A DNA stretch of 64,000 nt from Nitrospirota bacterium (lineage in GTDB: Bacteria > Nitrospirota > Thermodesulfovibrionia > UBA6902), in the NCBI GenBank assembly GCA_016214845.1, contig JACRMS010000030.1, forward strand, positions 88,250 through 152,249, in the 5' to 3' direction. Position numbers and translations under genes: made by a program. The notes beneath the pieces were generated by a model. It had not been told where the DNA came from. It was given only the letters and a program-made list of their open reading frames with translations, and ran no database searches. Shown in pieces: positions 24,501 through 33,068 of the stretch. The stretch's first letter is position 1, and the number at the start of each line of letters is the position of its first letter.

Positions 24501-25425
24501 CGGACACAGGGTAGTGTATAGCCGGAAACCGGTTGTGTTTTGCAGCGCCCAAATAAATGCTAAGACTTTTATCGACCGTCGGATTTCAGTCGGCAGGCAA
24601 TACGCAATTATGACATACAGGCACCCGAATATATGGCGCTTGGACACTGCAAAAAAAGAGTGCCTGCGTCATTTCATAGGCAAGGAAAAAATATTTGAAC
24701 GCGCAGTAGAGGTGACCCGAGCGCTTGAGGATATGCCGGAAGACATTCTCAATAATTACAGATTTGCCGGAATGTCCCTTTTGGATAAGTGCTACTGTAT
24801 CATCCTGAATTATTATTTTGCCCTCGGCATCAACGATGTGATACGCAGGATTGAGGGGGAAGGCTGGCTGAACAGATATGCAGCAAGAAACAGCATCGAC
24901 CTTGACGATATAATGAATAAGAACCTGGCATATGAGCTGTTGTTTGAGAGTTATTGGCACAGCGGACGCGGCGACCACGCATTATTTTCAAAATGCATCG
25001 AGCAGTCATCAGGTCTTCTGGACGCCCATCCAAGTCCATATTACGCGGTTGGGAATTTCTACTTCAATCAAGATGAGTATGGACTGGCGGAAGCCACATT
25101 TGAAAAAGGGATTGAAAAGAGGAAACGTTATGTTGATGATTATATTTTCCCCGCCGAAGACGAATCCCTTTATATCATGTGGCTTGCTATGGCTTGTATA
25201 CCGCTGGGTAAGTATGAAAAGGCTGCTCAGGCACTTGAACAACTTATAGCTGAAAGAGTGACCCTGTCGGCAGAGCAGGAAGCTGTGCTCTATAAATGCC
25301 TGAGTTTGAGCTACAAGGCGCTGGGGGAAAACAGAAAAGAGCTGGCCTGCAGGCAGGAATCTCTGAGGATCGATGAGGCGATAAAGGCAAGGGGTGAGGT
25401 ATCCAATATGGTGCACGCGAATTAA
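21547..25425 (+). CDS. Very large multi-domain glycosyltransferase with TPR tail
   Basis: The 1292-residue protein starts at ATG 21547 (AGAGAGGTG upstream), not at an earlier in-frame ATG inside the previous gene. Residues about 10-300 are a GT-A-like segment (MSIVVTARNDNHGGGF, then FILATNIDVLFSDELM). About 340-560 is a Rossmann-like segment (SILIIAENIPEFDSDPHDRL). About 600-760 is another GT2-like segment (AVVEDRVIVTPQWDRRLAAH). About 800-1030 is a clear GT2 domain (KISAIVTASDSGEGLLACLN, EASGEYILLVSHETVAHEDL). The last 150 residues are TPR-like (NFYFNQDEYGLAEATFEKGI). Such multi-GT proteins assemble several sugars in order. It is unusually long even for this type. Confidence 0.78.
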   Translation: MINGSRDIKMSIVVTARNDNHGGGFIHRMQIFVNGLLAQCERHKLMAELIIVEWNPPVEKPRLSQALIWPDNSGFCTVRIIEVPPAIHNQYKYAHKLPLYQMIAKNVGMRRARGRFILATNIDVLFSDELMHFLAKAELREGVLYRIDRTDVPEDVPLQATIDEQLNYCLENIIRINCREGTLQKLTGRYYPSYGQIDVVLTNLHFNACGDFTLMSTADWHRLNGYPEFDMYSPHLDSLMLIISYYAGIRQEILREPMRLYHLEHGGAWIAENASKLEQEKKTEKIPVLKLSQFEGWTSDMNAKGKPIIFNDSKWGFAFEDLKDTVVIAADWETAEEAGNLNILSQGDSDKREKDNTEKSILIIAENIPEFDSDPHDRLYLMIKALAETHKVTFVARRGAEKGKYVEHLRRLGVIVFYDVDGLMEHASSGVSVNSQYASTVSVKTLLDHQAFNVILLGSTEISSFYLSVIRESSPRSILIINAAGSNLTGGHDPDKSYLYDEADMVFASPDSAEDFQKEFPELNIRILPETTNLTKFEEELRLIIDKLPQPANRNVERFRLFPDSLPDAMLSMKKTEVTEIFILNNNSDTSMLSLDTLLKYSDPEFSNVIVALNNKQCGGVDRKLGREARHYFKHDSEYERDKFIAGIIGNCQSKYIAVVEDRVIVTPQWDRRLAAHLNKFPDISIITARRSDFLYESIYELENDAFELYEQYAGNNIPSGKIDVPCLIFRPSLLNKNGCPGPKGILKNLTAGHKTAVALDTLAFHLQKGLKEKAPVVFKRTPDKKISAIVTASDSGEGLLACLNSLFMQKDIDYSDVEIVVVYTGSDKGAIDILSGLKAPCDFKYFIHEGGHSSALNQGIREASGEYILLVSHETVAHEDLISEHLKTHLKYAGKDVAVLGNIVSNSVDDPSPFTKFMSKNPKLPFVSQLVYNYGGIGDPENAGLFYLTNISVKRRVFQKVGMFDGGSQDGWESIEFASRFALNGHRVVYSRKPVVFCSAQINAKTFIDRRISVGRQYAIMTYRHPNIWRLDTAKKECLRHFIGKEKIFERAVEVTRALEDMPEDILNNYRFAGMSLLDKCYCIILNYYFALGINDVIRRIEGEGWLNRYAARNSIDLDDIMNKNLAYELLFESYWHSGRGDHALFSKCIEQSSGLLDAHPSPYYAVGNFYFNQDEYGLAEATFEKGIEKRKRYVDDYIFPAEDESLYIMWLAMACIPLGKYEKAAQALEQLIAERVTLSAEQEAVLYKCLSLSYKALGENRKELACRQESLRIDEAIKARGEVSNMVHAN

Positions 25426-25467
25426 AATAACGTTAAAAATATTTGATGCCTGAATTCAGCGCGGAAC

Positions 25468-27159
25468 ATGACATTAACATCTGAATATAAATTCTCTCTT
25501 ATAGAGGCCAAAAGCGGAAAGCCTTCATTGAAAGTGAGCTTCGGTGACTCCTCCGCCAAGACCCTTCACAGCCTTTATGATCCGGAGGAAGAGGCAAGGA
25601 AAATTGTCGGCGCATTTGAATTTGACGGAAAAGGGATACTGGTCGTTCTGGGTCTCGGTCTTGGATATCATGTCGCTGAACTTGCCGGAAGGTTTCCTGA
25701 CGCCGGGATTATTGTAATAGAAGCTGACCCGGATATCTATGAACTTGCCAAAGAACACGGACCGGAACTGGATAAACGGATAATAATTATCGCAGGCCTT
25801 ACACCCGGCGAGGCATTACGAAGAGTAACAGAACATCAGGTGAAGAGAAGATTGGGGCCACTGGCCTTTTTTTCCCTGAGCTCCGCTGTATCCGCATTTG
25901 AGAACTATTACAGCCCCCTTATAGAGTCTCTCAACAGGACAGTGTCCGTAAAACTCTGGGACAGGCTCAGATATTCAAAATTCAAAAAGTATAAACAGAA
26001 AGTCTTATTGATTGACACCGGGTATTTCCTGGTCAGGGAAGCGGAGAAGGCATTAAAGGCCCTCGGCCACGAAGTCCTGAGGGTGCCGGTTGAAACAAGA
26101 GGTAATGGAGAAACAATAATTACGAGTCTTGTAGATGCGATAGTGAATTTCAAGCCGGACTTCCTGCTTACAATGAACCACCTCGGTTTTGACGAAGAAG
26201 GAGTATTGACTGATTTTTTCAGGTCAATAGAAATGCCGGTTGCCTCGTGGTATGTTGATAGCCCCAATCTCATTGTCCAGGCGTTCGATAAAAATGTTTC
26301 TCCATGGATGTCTCTTTTTCTATGGGACAAATCATACATGAAAGATATGGAAGCGATGGGTTTTGAATCAGTCGTAAATTTGCCCCTTGGCACTGACGAA
26401 AGTTTATTTAAACCACTTACGGCAAGGAAGCATGGAAAAATGCCGGGCAAGTATTTCTGTGATGTGGGTTTTGTAGGAAATTCCATGGTTGGTCCTGTCA
26501 AGGAATGGATGATGAAAGTTGATGCGGGCCTTCATTCGATAGTCGAGAAAACGGCAGAATATTTTGCTCATTCAGGGTGCCCGAATGAAGATATTATGAA
26601 AGTAATACCTGAAAATGAGCGAGAAAAAATTGAAGCATTAAATAAGAAAAAGAAAATGGATATTGAGGCCGCAATCTTATGGAAATCAACACTGCTTTAC
26701 CGTTTATCATGCCTGGAGTCGCTTAACGGATTTAATGTGAGCATTTATGGCGACAGCGCATGGAAAGAACTGTTGAGGAAGCAAAACTTCAAGTTGTTCC
26801 CACCGCTGAATTACTATAAAGAACTGCCGTTGCTTTATAACTCCTGCAGGATAAATTTTAATGCGACGAGCCGTCAGATGAAAGAAGCAGTGAACCAGAG
26901 AGTCTTCGATGTCCCGGCTTGCGGGGCGTTTATACTGACCGATTATCAGAAGGGCCTTGATGAACTTTTCGATGTCGGCAAAGAAATGATCGTTTACAAA
27001 GACAAAGATGAAATTCCGGCGCTTGTGAAATATTATCTCGATAACCCGGACAAGAGAGAAGCTGTTGCAAAAAATGGCGCGGAGCGGATATTGAAAGAGC
27101 ACACCTATAAGCACAGACTCGATGTTATGATCCGTGCCATGAAGGGGAGATACGCATGA
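25468..27159 (+). CDS. Maf-N-like domain fused to CgeB-type glycosyltransferase
   Basis: The 563-residue protein begins with a domain like the N-terminus of motility accessory factors (Maf/MptE-like): KTLHSLYDPEEEARKIV and VVLGLGLGYHVAELAG. From about residue 175 it is a CgeB-type GT-B protein: MPVASWYVDSPNLIVQAFDK, VNLPLGTDESLFKPL and RVFDVPACGAFILTDYQKGL. A paralogue lies at 33069. Maf proteins transfer nonulosonic acids to flagellin in several bacteria, so this is a good candidate for a flagellin glycosylation enzyme; the catalytic link is inference. Its stop overlaps the next start (ATGA). Confidence 0.75.
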   Translation: MTLTSEYKFSLIEAKSGKPSLKVSFGDSSAKTLHSLYDPEEEARKIVGAFEFDGKGILVVLGLGLGYHVAELAGRFPDAGIIVIEADPDIYELAKEHGPELDKRIIIIAGLTPGEALRRVTEHQVKRRLGPLAFFSLSSAVSAFENYYSPLIESLNRTVSVKLWDRLRYSKFKKYKQKVLLIDTGYFLVREAEKALKALGHEVLRVPVETRGNGETIITSLVDAIVNFKPDFLLTMNHLGFDEEGVLTDFFRSIEMPVASWYVDSPNLIVQAFDKNVSPWMSLFLWDKSYMKDMEAMGFESVVNLPLGTDESLFKPLTARKHGKMPGKYFCDVGFVGNSMVGPVKEWMMKVDAGLHSIVEKTAEYFAHSGCPNEDIMKVIPENEREKIEALNKKKKMDIEAAILWKSTLLYRLSCLESLNGFNVSIYGDSAWKELLRKQNFKLFPPLNYYKELPLLYNSCRINFNATSRQMKEAVNQRVFDVPACGAFILTDYQKGLDELFDVGKEMIVYKDKDEIPALVKYYLDNPDKREAVAKNGAERILKEHTYKHRLDVMIRAMKGRYA

Positions 27160-29945
27160 GAATATCTGTCTCAATGATAGCGCTTAACGAGGAAAGGAAT
27201 ATGGCAAGGGCACTGAGTTCCTGCGGTTTTGCGGATGAAATAGTTGTTGTGGACGGCGGAAGCACGGACGGTACCCTGGATATTCTGAGGGCGCATGACA
27301 GGGTGGTCCTGGTACAGCATCCATGGGAGGACCATTTCGGGAAGCAGAGGCAGGTGTCCCTCGATCACTGCACCGGCGAATGGGTGATACGGCTCGACCC
27401 CGACGAGACCTTCTCAAGTGAATTTGAGTCCAACATAAGAAACCTGCTGTCTTCGACCCCGCCGGATGTGACCGGATATAACATCCGCCAGTGCAATCTT
27501 GTAGGCAATGAGAATTTTTATTCAAAGACATTTGATAATTTTGAGACCAATCCAAGGATCTGGAGGAACCTGCCGGTCTTGAGATGGGAGCAACAGATAC
27601 ACGAAATATTGGGAGGCCTCTACGGCAGGATAGGACAGTGGGATGTTTATGTGGTCCATTACGGGTTCCTGGATAAAGAACGCTACAGGCAAAAAGGGAA
27701 ATATTATTCTCAGCTGAAGGAAAGCGGCTTTGAGAATCCTGATGAACTCTATTTCAGGGAATATGATATTCAGCGCAGGCCGGCCAGGGCGGCAGTCGCG
27801 CCGTACGTTCCTGCGTACAACACGGAGGAATCTTTTGAAGGCCTGCCCAAGATAGCGATCGTGAGGGGCCCGAACCTGAATCAATGGGAGATGCAGAACT
27901 ATGGGCCGTTATCAGATAAATTCAACATCACGCTGTACTCTAATGACAGCCCCAATTTTGATCTGACCCACATAAATCTGCCAGTTGTCAAACTCCCGTC
28001 ACACTCTGAGGACAGGGCTTACATGAAAGGGCTGGAGTTCGAGCTTTTTGATAAGGACATTATCTACACAGCCGATATTACGTGGATGTTCACCTCCCAG
28101 TCTGTTATCGCCAAGCACAAATTCGGGAAGAAGGTCATTGCGCTTGAGTGGGAAAATATACCTTTTGCTCACGAAGAGAACGAGATCGTGCGGGACATCA
28201 AACAATTGAACAGGGACCTTGTGGATGTCTTTGTGGCTGTAACAAAACGCGCGAAAGACGCCCTTTTATTAGAAGGTGTGCCTGAGGACAAGATCGTTGT
28301 AATTCCTATGGGAATTGACACCGGCAGGTTCAGTCCTGATGAAGAAACAAGAATAAGGACCAGGAAGGGCCTTGGTATTACTGAGGAAGAAAAGGTCGTA
28401 CTGTTTACCGGCAGGATGGTTTGGGAAAAGGGTATTTATGATCTGGTGCATGCCGCAAGGCTTATTATGCTGGACAAAAGCGCAAACTCACTTCCATTGA
28501 GGTTTGTGGTCGTGGGACGGGGGCAGGAGTCCCAGGAGATCAAAAAAATTATCAGTAGACTCTGTATGAATGATATTTTTCTGTTTATTGAAAGTCATCC
28601 ATATCATCGGATGCACGAGATCTATAACATGGCCGATATCTTTGTGCTTCCAAGCATCGCAACAAGGACCTGGAAGGAACAGTTCGGTATGGTCCTGGCA
28701 GAGGCGATGGCATGCGGGGTCCCTGTGGTCTCGACCGTATCCGGGTCTATAGACGAAGTAGTAGCCGACGCCGGACTCCTTGTGCAGCCTAATGACCCGA
28801 CAGGACTTTCCGCCGCTATAATAAACCTCCTGAAAGATGATGACCTGAGAAAAGAGCTCGGGGCAAAAGGAAGGGAACGGGCTGTAAGGGAATATGACTC
28901 GAAAAAGATCGCCGGGAAATTCGCAGCGTTGTTTGAAGATGTATTTCGTTCAACATTTAAAGGCGCAATAGCTGAGCTTGCAGAATATACTCAGTTGAAG
29001 GACAACGATATTTTAAAACGGATACGCTCGGTATATTCCAGCCAGGTACAGGAATGGAAAAGTGTCATCGGGGAGCAGTTGACGCAGGACAAGGTCCTTG
29101 ATTTTTACCGCCGGACCGATTCATATCTTTTTGACCTGGTCCAGTACAACTACGAAAATTCATATTACATCCAGTGGACTGATGATATATTAAATTTTTG
29201 CGCAGGCCTGAAAAAGGACAGAGGGGAATTGAATGTCCTTGACTTCGGAGGCGGCATAGGAAGCCAGATGATCTCTCTGTCCAAAATGAAGGGAACAAAG
29301 CTTAGCTACGCGGACATCCCCGGCAAGACCTTTGACTATGCCAAATGGCGGTTCAACCGCAGACATATCGACATAGATATGATCGATGCGAGCAAGGAGG
29401 ACTTTCTTGATGGCCGGATGTTCGATGTCGTAATAACGCTGGATGTGGTTGAACATCTTGTCGATCCTGAGGCCGCGGTCAGGTATCTGACGAGACATAT
29501 AAAGCCTGATGGATACCTTGCAGTCGTTACATCATTTGTTGACAATCACGGCGAAGCCGGCTGGCACCTGAACGTGGACAAATATACGGACGAGGCTTTT
29601 TATGATTTCATAAAATCATTAGGCATGGAAATGCTTAATGGCGAGTACCCGCGTATCTTTCAGAAGAGCAATGAACTCGCGACTCTTCTAACAGAGATAT
29701 CTTCAGCAACCGGAGAAGGGCGATATGCCGATTCCAGAGGACATATAGAATCATATCTGCAATTGCATCCCTTTGATCTGGACATGCTTGTTAAATACGC
29801 GGACGTATGTTTAAGACTTGGCGACACGGACACTGCTATAGAAAATATTGAGAAAGTTCTGCTGCTCAATCCCGTCATGCCGGAGGCGCTTGAGATCGCG
29901 GAAAAGATAAAGAGAAGGGACAATGAAAATACATCTTGTAAATGA
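27156..29945 (+). CDS. GT2-GT4-methyltransferase-TPR fusion
   Basis: The 929-residue protein has a GT2 domain (about 1-215: ISVSMIALNEERNMARAL, EIVVVDGGSTDGTLDIL, VIRLDPDE). A GT4 domain follows (about 229-610: KIAIVRGPNLNQWEMQNYGP, FTGRMVWEKGIYDLVHAA, EQFGMVLAEAMACGVPVVST). Next is a methyltransferase (about 640-835: VLDFGGGIGSQMISL, DVVITLDVVEHLVDPEA), then a TPR-like tail (about 845-929). The GT4 is closely related to that of the protein at 13448 and the tail to those at 13448 and 29923. ATGA overlap with the preceding gene and 23-bp overlap with the next show one operon. One chain could add a sugar and methylate it. Confidence 0.85.
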   Translation: MRISVSMIALNEERNMARALSSCGFADEIVVVDGGSTDGTLDILRAHDRVVLVQHPWEDHFGKQRQVSLDHCTGEWVIRLDPDETFSSEFESNIRNLLSSTPPDVTGYNIRQCNLVGNENFYSKTFDNFETNPRIWRNLPVLRWEQQIHEILGGLYGRIGQWDVYVVHYGFLDKERYRQKGKYYSQLKESGFENPDELYFREYDIQRRPARAAVAPYVPAYNTEESFEGLPKIAIVRGPNLNQWEMQNYGPLSDKFNITLYSNDSPNFDLTHINLPVVKLPSHSEDRAYMKGLEFELFDKDIIYTADITWMFTSQSVIAKHKFGKKVIALEWENIPFAHEENEIVRDIKQLNRDLVDVFVAVTKRAKDALLLEGVPEDKIVVIPMGIDTGRFSPDEETRIRTRKGLGITEEEKVVLFTGRMVWEKGIYDLVHAARLIMLDKSANSLPLRFVVVGRGQESQEIKKIISRLCMNDIFLFIESHPYHRMHEIYNMADIFVLPSIATRTWKEQFGMVLAEAMACGVPVVSTVSGSIDEVVADAGLLVQPNDPTGLSAAIINLLKDDDLRKELGAKGRERAVREYDSKKIAGKFAALFEDVFRSTFKGAIAELAEYTQLKDNDILKRIRSVYSSQVQEWKSVIGEQLTQDKVLDFYRRTDSYLFDLVQYNYENSYYIQWTDDILNFCAGLKKDRGELNVLDFGGGIGSQMISLSKMKGTKLSYADIPGKTFDYAKWRFNRRHIDIDMIDASKEDFLDGRMFDVVITLDVVEHLVDPEAAVRYLTRHIKPDGYLAVVTSFVDNHGEAGWHLNVDKYTDEAFYDFIKSLGMEMLNGEYPRIFQKSNELATLLTEISSATGEGRYADSRGHIESYLQLHPFDLDMLVKYADVCLRLGDTDTAIENIEKVLLLNPVMPEALEIAEKIKRRDNENTSCK

Positions 29946-32874
29946 CCAGACACGCAGTACGGAGCGACCGAAGCTCGGATTGGGATACATTTCCTCCTAC
30001 CTGAAAAAATATGGTGATGATATAGAAGTAAGCGTTTCCTTTAAAGGTGATGATACATCAGGGACCATACGGACCATCAGACCGGATATTGTAGCGCTCA
30101 CTGCAACTACCGAGTCCTTTAACGATGTTATCAGATTGGGAAAGGAAATAAAGGGGTCTTTTAATATACCTTTGATAATCGGCGGAACTCATATAACCAT
30201 ACTTCCGAAGTGCCTGCCTCAGTGGATCGACGCCGGCGTGATAGGAGAAGGAGAGCAGACGCTCCTTGAGATGGTTGGATCATACAGGAGAGACGGGTCC
30301 CTTTTTAATGAAAATATCAAGGGCATAATATACCGGGACGGCCAACACCTGCGTCAAACAGACGAGAGGGAATTAATAGAACCGTTAGACAGGATACCAT
30401 TCCCGGATTGGGACATGCTCGGTTTATCCAAGTCAGGCCCGGGACACATTTTGACTTCACGCGGCTGTACTTATAAGTGTGTTTTTTGCGCTTCTGCTTC
30501 AATATGGCGGAAGATCAGGTTCTTCTCTCCCGAATATGTCGTAAGTGAGATAAAGACGATCGTGGAAAAATTCGGCAGAAAAGAGATACTTATTTATGAC
30601 GACCTCTTTACGGCAAACAGTAAACGGATACAGCGTATCAGCGAATTGATCTGTCAGGAGGGGCTCGATAAAGTAGTCAAGTTTGAGTGCCTGAGCAATG
30701 TCAACCATTTCAGCGCGGAGATGGCCTCTGATCTCAAGAAGATGAATGTTCACAGGATAAGTTTTGGAATGGAATCAGGTTCTCCGGCAATGCTCAAATA
30801 TCTTAAGAAGGGGACTGTTACTACAGAGAAAATCCGTAATGCTGTCAAAGCAGGTGTTGACAATGGCATGGAGGTCCTTGGGTCATTCATCATCGGTACT
30901 CCGGGAGAGACCGAGGAAGATATGATGATGACTTACAATTTTATTAAAGACCTGAAGTTGACAGAGACGGGAATCAATGTTGCGACACCTTTCCCAGGGA
31001 CTGAACTCTGGAATTATGCTGTTTCCGAAGGACATATAAAGGACGAATGGGATGACAGCATTTATGCTATGAAGACCATAACACCCGAAACCATCAAGGA
31101 CAAGCGCCTGCTGTGCTCCGTGGACAAAAACAGGTTCATCGAGATCTACAAGATGATGATAGACCTGGATAGCACGCTTATCGACCGTCGTGTAAGAACA
31201 CGGGGAGTAAAAGGTATTGTCAAAGGATTTTTTGATAAGGGCGTATTCCCTGAAAAAAGGATAAAGGTGCTTGATGCCAGTTGTGAGGATGGAGCGCTCG
31301 GCGCAGCAATAAAGTCCAGGCTTGACGCAGAGGTTGCAGGTTTAAATCCGGAACCGGACCACATAGCGGACAGTATCAGGAGATTGGACAAGGTGCTGAC
31401 CGGAGGCGTTGAAGAGCTGATGTCCACATATAAAAAAGGATATTTTGAGCTTATCATTTTCAATGAAACTATTCCTGGCAGCCTGATGATGAAACATTAC
31501 CGCGAACTCCTCAATGAGAACGGTTTTATAATCGGCACATTCGCAAACAGGATGCACTTTTCATACCTCGCGTATTCCCTGCTTGGAATAAGACGTCCGC
31601 CTTTTGAAACAACTGACGGAACGTTACAGTATATGCGATGGGGAGTTCCTGATAAAGATATTTCCCAGGGGGAATCTGTCAAGGACGTTAAATCATATAT
31701 TGAGAATGAAGGCTACAGCTTGCTTTCTACTTATAAATATAAAGGCGATGACACTGTTTTTTTAAAGCATCTATCTGATTTTCTCAGCAAATACATGCCT
31801 GACACCGGCAGCTTTAATGAGGAGTCCAGGGTCATTCGATATTTTTATACTGCCCGTAAGGCGCCCGCGATAGCCGGGAGATGTCCTGAAGTACAGGACC
31901 GGAAAAAAGACCTTTTGACAATTTCTGTTAAGAACGGTCAGGAAAGCGTTGTCAGGAATGATCACGTCTGCCGGGACAGAACGGAAATAGAAGCGCTTAT
32001 ACCTTCCGGCGCAAGGAGGGTGCTTGAACTGGGATGCGGGACCGGCCTGCTTGGAAAGGCCCTTTTATCCAGAGGCGCGGATGATGTTGTCGGAGTCGAT
32101 ATAGACAATTCTGCCTGCGAGGAAGCCCGCCGGAACCTGTCAAGAGTTATTTGCGGCAACATCGAAGAGATGGAGCTTCCATTTGAGAAGGGGTATTTTG
32201 ATTGTATTGTTTTTGCCGGTGTACTGGAATATCTAAAAGACCCGCTTTCGACTTTAAAGAAAATGAAGGAATATCTTTCTGATACCGGTGTTGCCGTTGC
32301 AAGCATTCCCAATACAAGATACTTCAGTGTAATAAACATGCTTGCAGAGGGTTACTGGAGATATGACGATAATGGCATTATAGATAAAGCTCCCCTGAGG
32401 TTTTTTGCAAAAAAAGAAATGCAGGCCCTTTTCGCGGAGGCGGGGTTTGAAATGGAAGGGATGAGTGAAAGTTCGGTGCATCCCAAATATTATGAGCTCA
32501 ACGGTTCAGTTCCGGAAACTGTCTCCTTCGGCAAGATCGTATTGAAAGGACTTGATCCCGCTGAAATTAAGGACCTGTTCGTACCGCGATATCTGATCAT
32601 GGCAAGCAAGGCGGGTTCTGAATTCAAAAGATTGAAAGACCTTGTTGACTCTTCCGTCAGATCAGGAAATATTAATGAGGCAGAGAGGCTGCTTGAGGAA
32701 TATCTGGAACTGCATCTTGCTGACACGGATGCGCTATTCATGCACGCTGAGGTTTGCTGTAAGCTCGGCCTTTATGCCAGGGCAATCGAGAATCTCGAAA
32801 GGATCCTGCTGTTTGAACCTCAAAGGCCGGACGCTCTGGAGTTAAAAAAACGAATATCCATGTCAACACATTGA
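29923..32874 (+). CDS. B12-type radical SAM-methyltransferase-TPR fusion
   Basis: The 983-residue protein starts with a B12-binding-like domain (about 1-130: LGLGYISSYLKKYG, VALTATTESFNDV). A radical SAM domain follows with Cys182, Cys186 and Cys189 (GCTYKCVFCAS). About 420-600 is a poorly matching methyltransferase-like segment. About 680-880 is a class I methyltransferase (VLELGCGTGLLGKALLSRGA, CIVFAGVLEYLKDP) that closely matches the N-terminus of the protein at 13448. A TPR-like tail ends the chain. Cobalamin-dependent radical SAM enzymes methylate unreactive carbons or rearrange sugars; the actual reaction is not known. The N-terminus lacks a classic DxHxxG motif, so B12 binding is uncertain. 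Confidence 0.78.
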   Translation: MKIHLVNDQTRSTERPKLGLGYISSYLKKYGDDIEVSVSFKGDDTSGTIRTIRPDIVALTATTESFNDVIRLGKEIKGSFNIPLIIGGTHITILPKCLPQWIDAGVIGEGEQTLLEMVGSYRRDGSLFNENIKGIIYRDGQHLRQTDERELIEPLDRIPFPDWDMLGLSKSGPGHILTSRGCTYKCVFCASASIWRKIRFFSPEYVVSEIKTIVEKFGRKEILIYDDLFTANSKRIQRISELICQEGLDKVVKFECLSNVNHFSAEMASDLKKMNVHRISFGMESGSPAMLKYLKKGTVTTEKIRNAVKAGVDNGMEVLGSFIIGTPGETEEDMMMTYNFIKDLKLTETGINVATPFPGTELWNYAVSEGHIKDEWDDSIYAMKTITPETIKDKRLLCSVDKNRFIEIYKMMIDLDSTLIDRRVRTRGVKGIVKGFFDKGVFPEKRIKVLDASCEDGALGAAIKSRLDAEVAGLNPEPDHIADSIRRLDKVLTGGVEELMSTYKKGYFELIIFNETIPGSLMMKHYRELLNENGFIIGTFANRMHFSYLAYSLLGIRRPPFETTDGTLQYMRWGVPDKDISQGESVKDVKSYIENEGYSLLSTYKYKGDDTVFLKHLSDFLSKYMPDTGSFNEESRVIRYFYTARKAPAIAGRCPEVQDRKKDLLTISVKNGQESVVRNDHVCRDRTEIEALIPSGARRVLELGCGTGLLGKALLSRGADDVVGVDIDNSACEEARRNLSRVICGNIEEMELPFEKGYFDCIVFAGVLEYLKDPLSTLKKMKEYLSDTGVAVASIPNTRYFSVINMLAEGYWRYDDNGIIDKAPLRFFAKKEMQALFAEAGFEMEGMSESSVHPKYYELNGSVPETVSFGKIVLKGLDPAEIKDLFVPRYLIMASKAGSEFKRLKDLVDSSVRSGNINEAERLLEEYLELHLADTDALFMHAEVCCKLGLYARAIENLERILLFEPQRPDALELKKRISMSTH

Positions 32875-32995
32875 CATGAGCGGTTATATTTGCAAATGGG
32901 ATTTTAATTAAAGTGCTATTGAGACAGCAATTTAATCTATTTATAACAAGCAGATAGAGCTTTTCCCACCTAATCGCTTTCTTTCAATTTATCCA

Positions 32996-33011
32996 TGGCA
33001 AGTAACTTGCA
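32996..33011 (+). promoter_or_regulatory. Sigma-54-type promoter for 33069 operon
   Basis: TGGCAAGTAACTTGCA matches the -24/-12 consensus with GG and GC 10 bases apart. It lies about 58 bp before the ATG at 33069, in a 194-bp gap that is otherwise AT-rich. Confidence 0.75.
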
Positions 33012-33068
33012 ATAAAACCGGAAGGATAATTTTTTCAGAAGGGTATTTAATACCCGGGAAGCGGGAAA

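Noticed and set aside
25908..26501. Minus-strand frame of 197 codons inside the first Maf-like gene
   Set aside because: It is a shadow of a clearly coding plus-strand gene with known motifs; its composition is typical of antisense frames.
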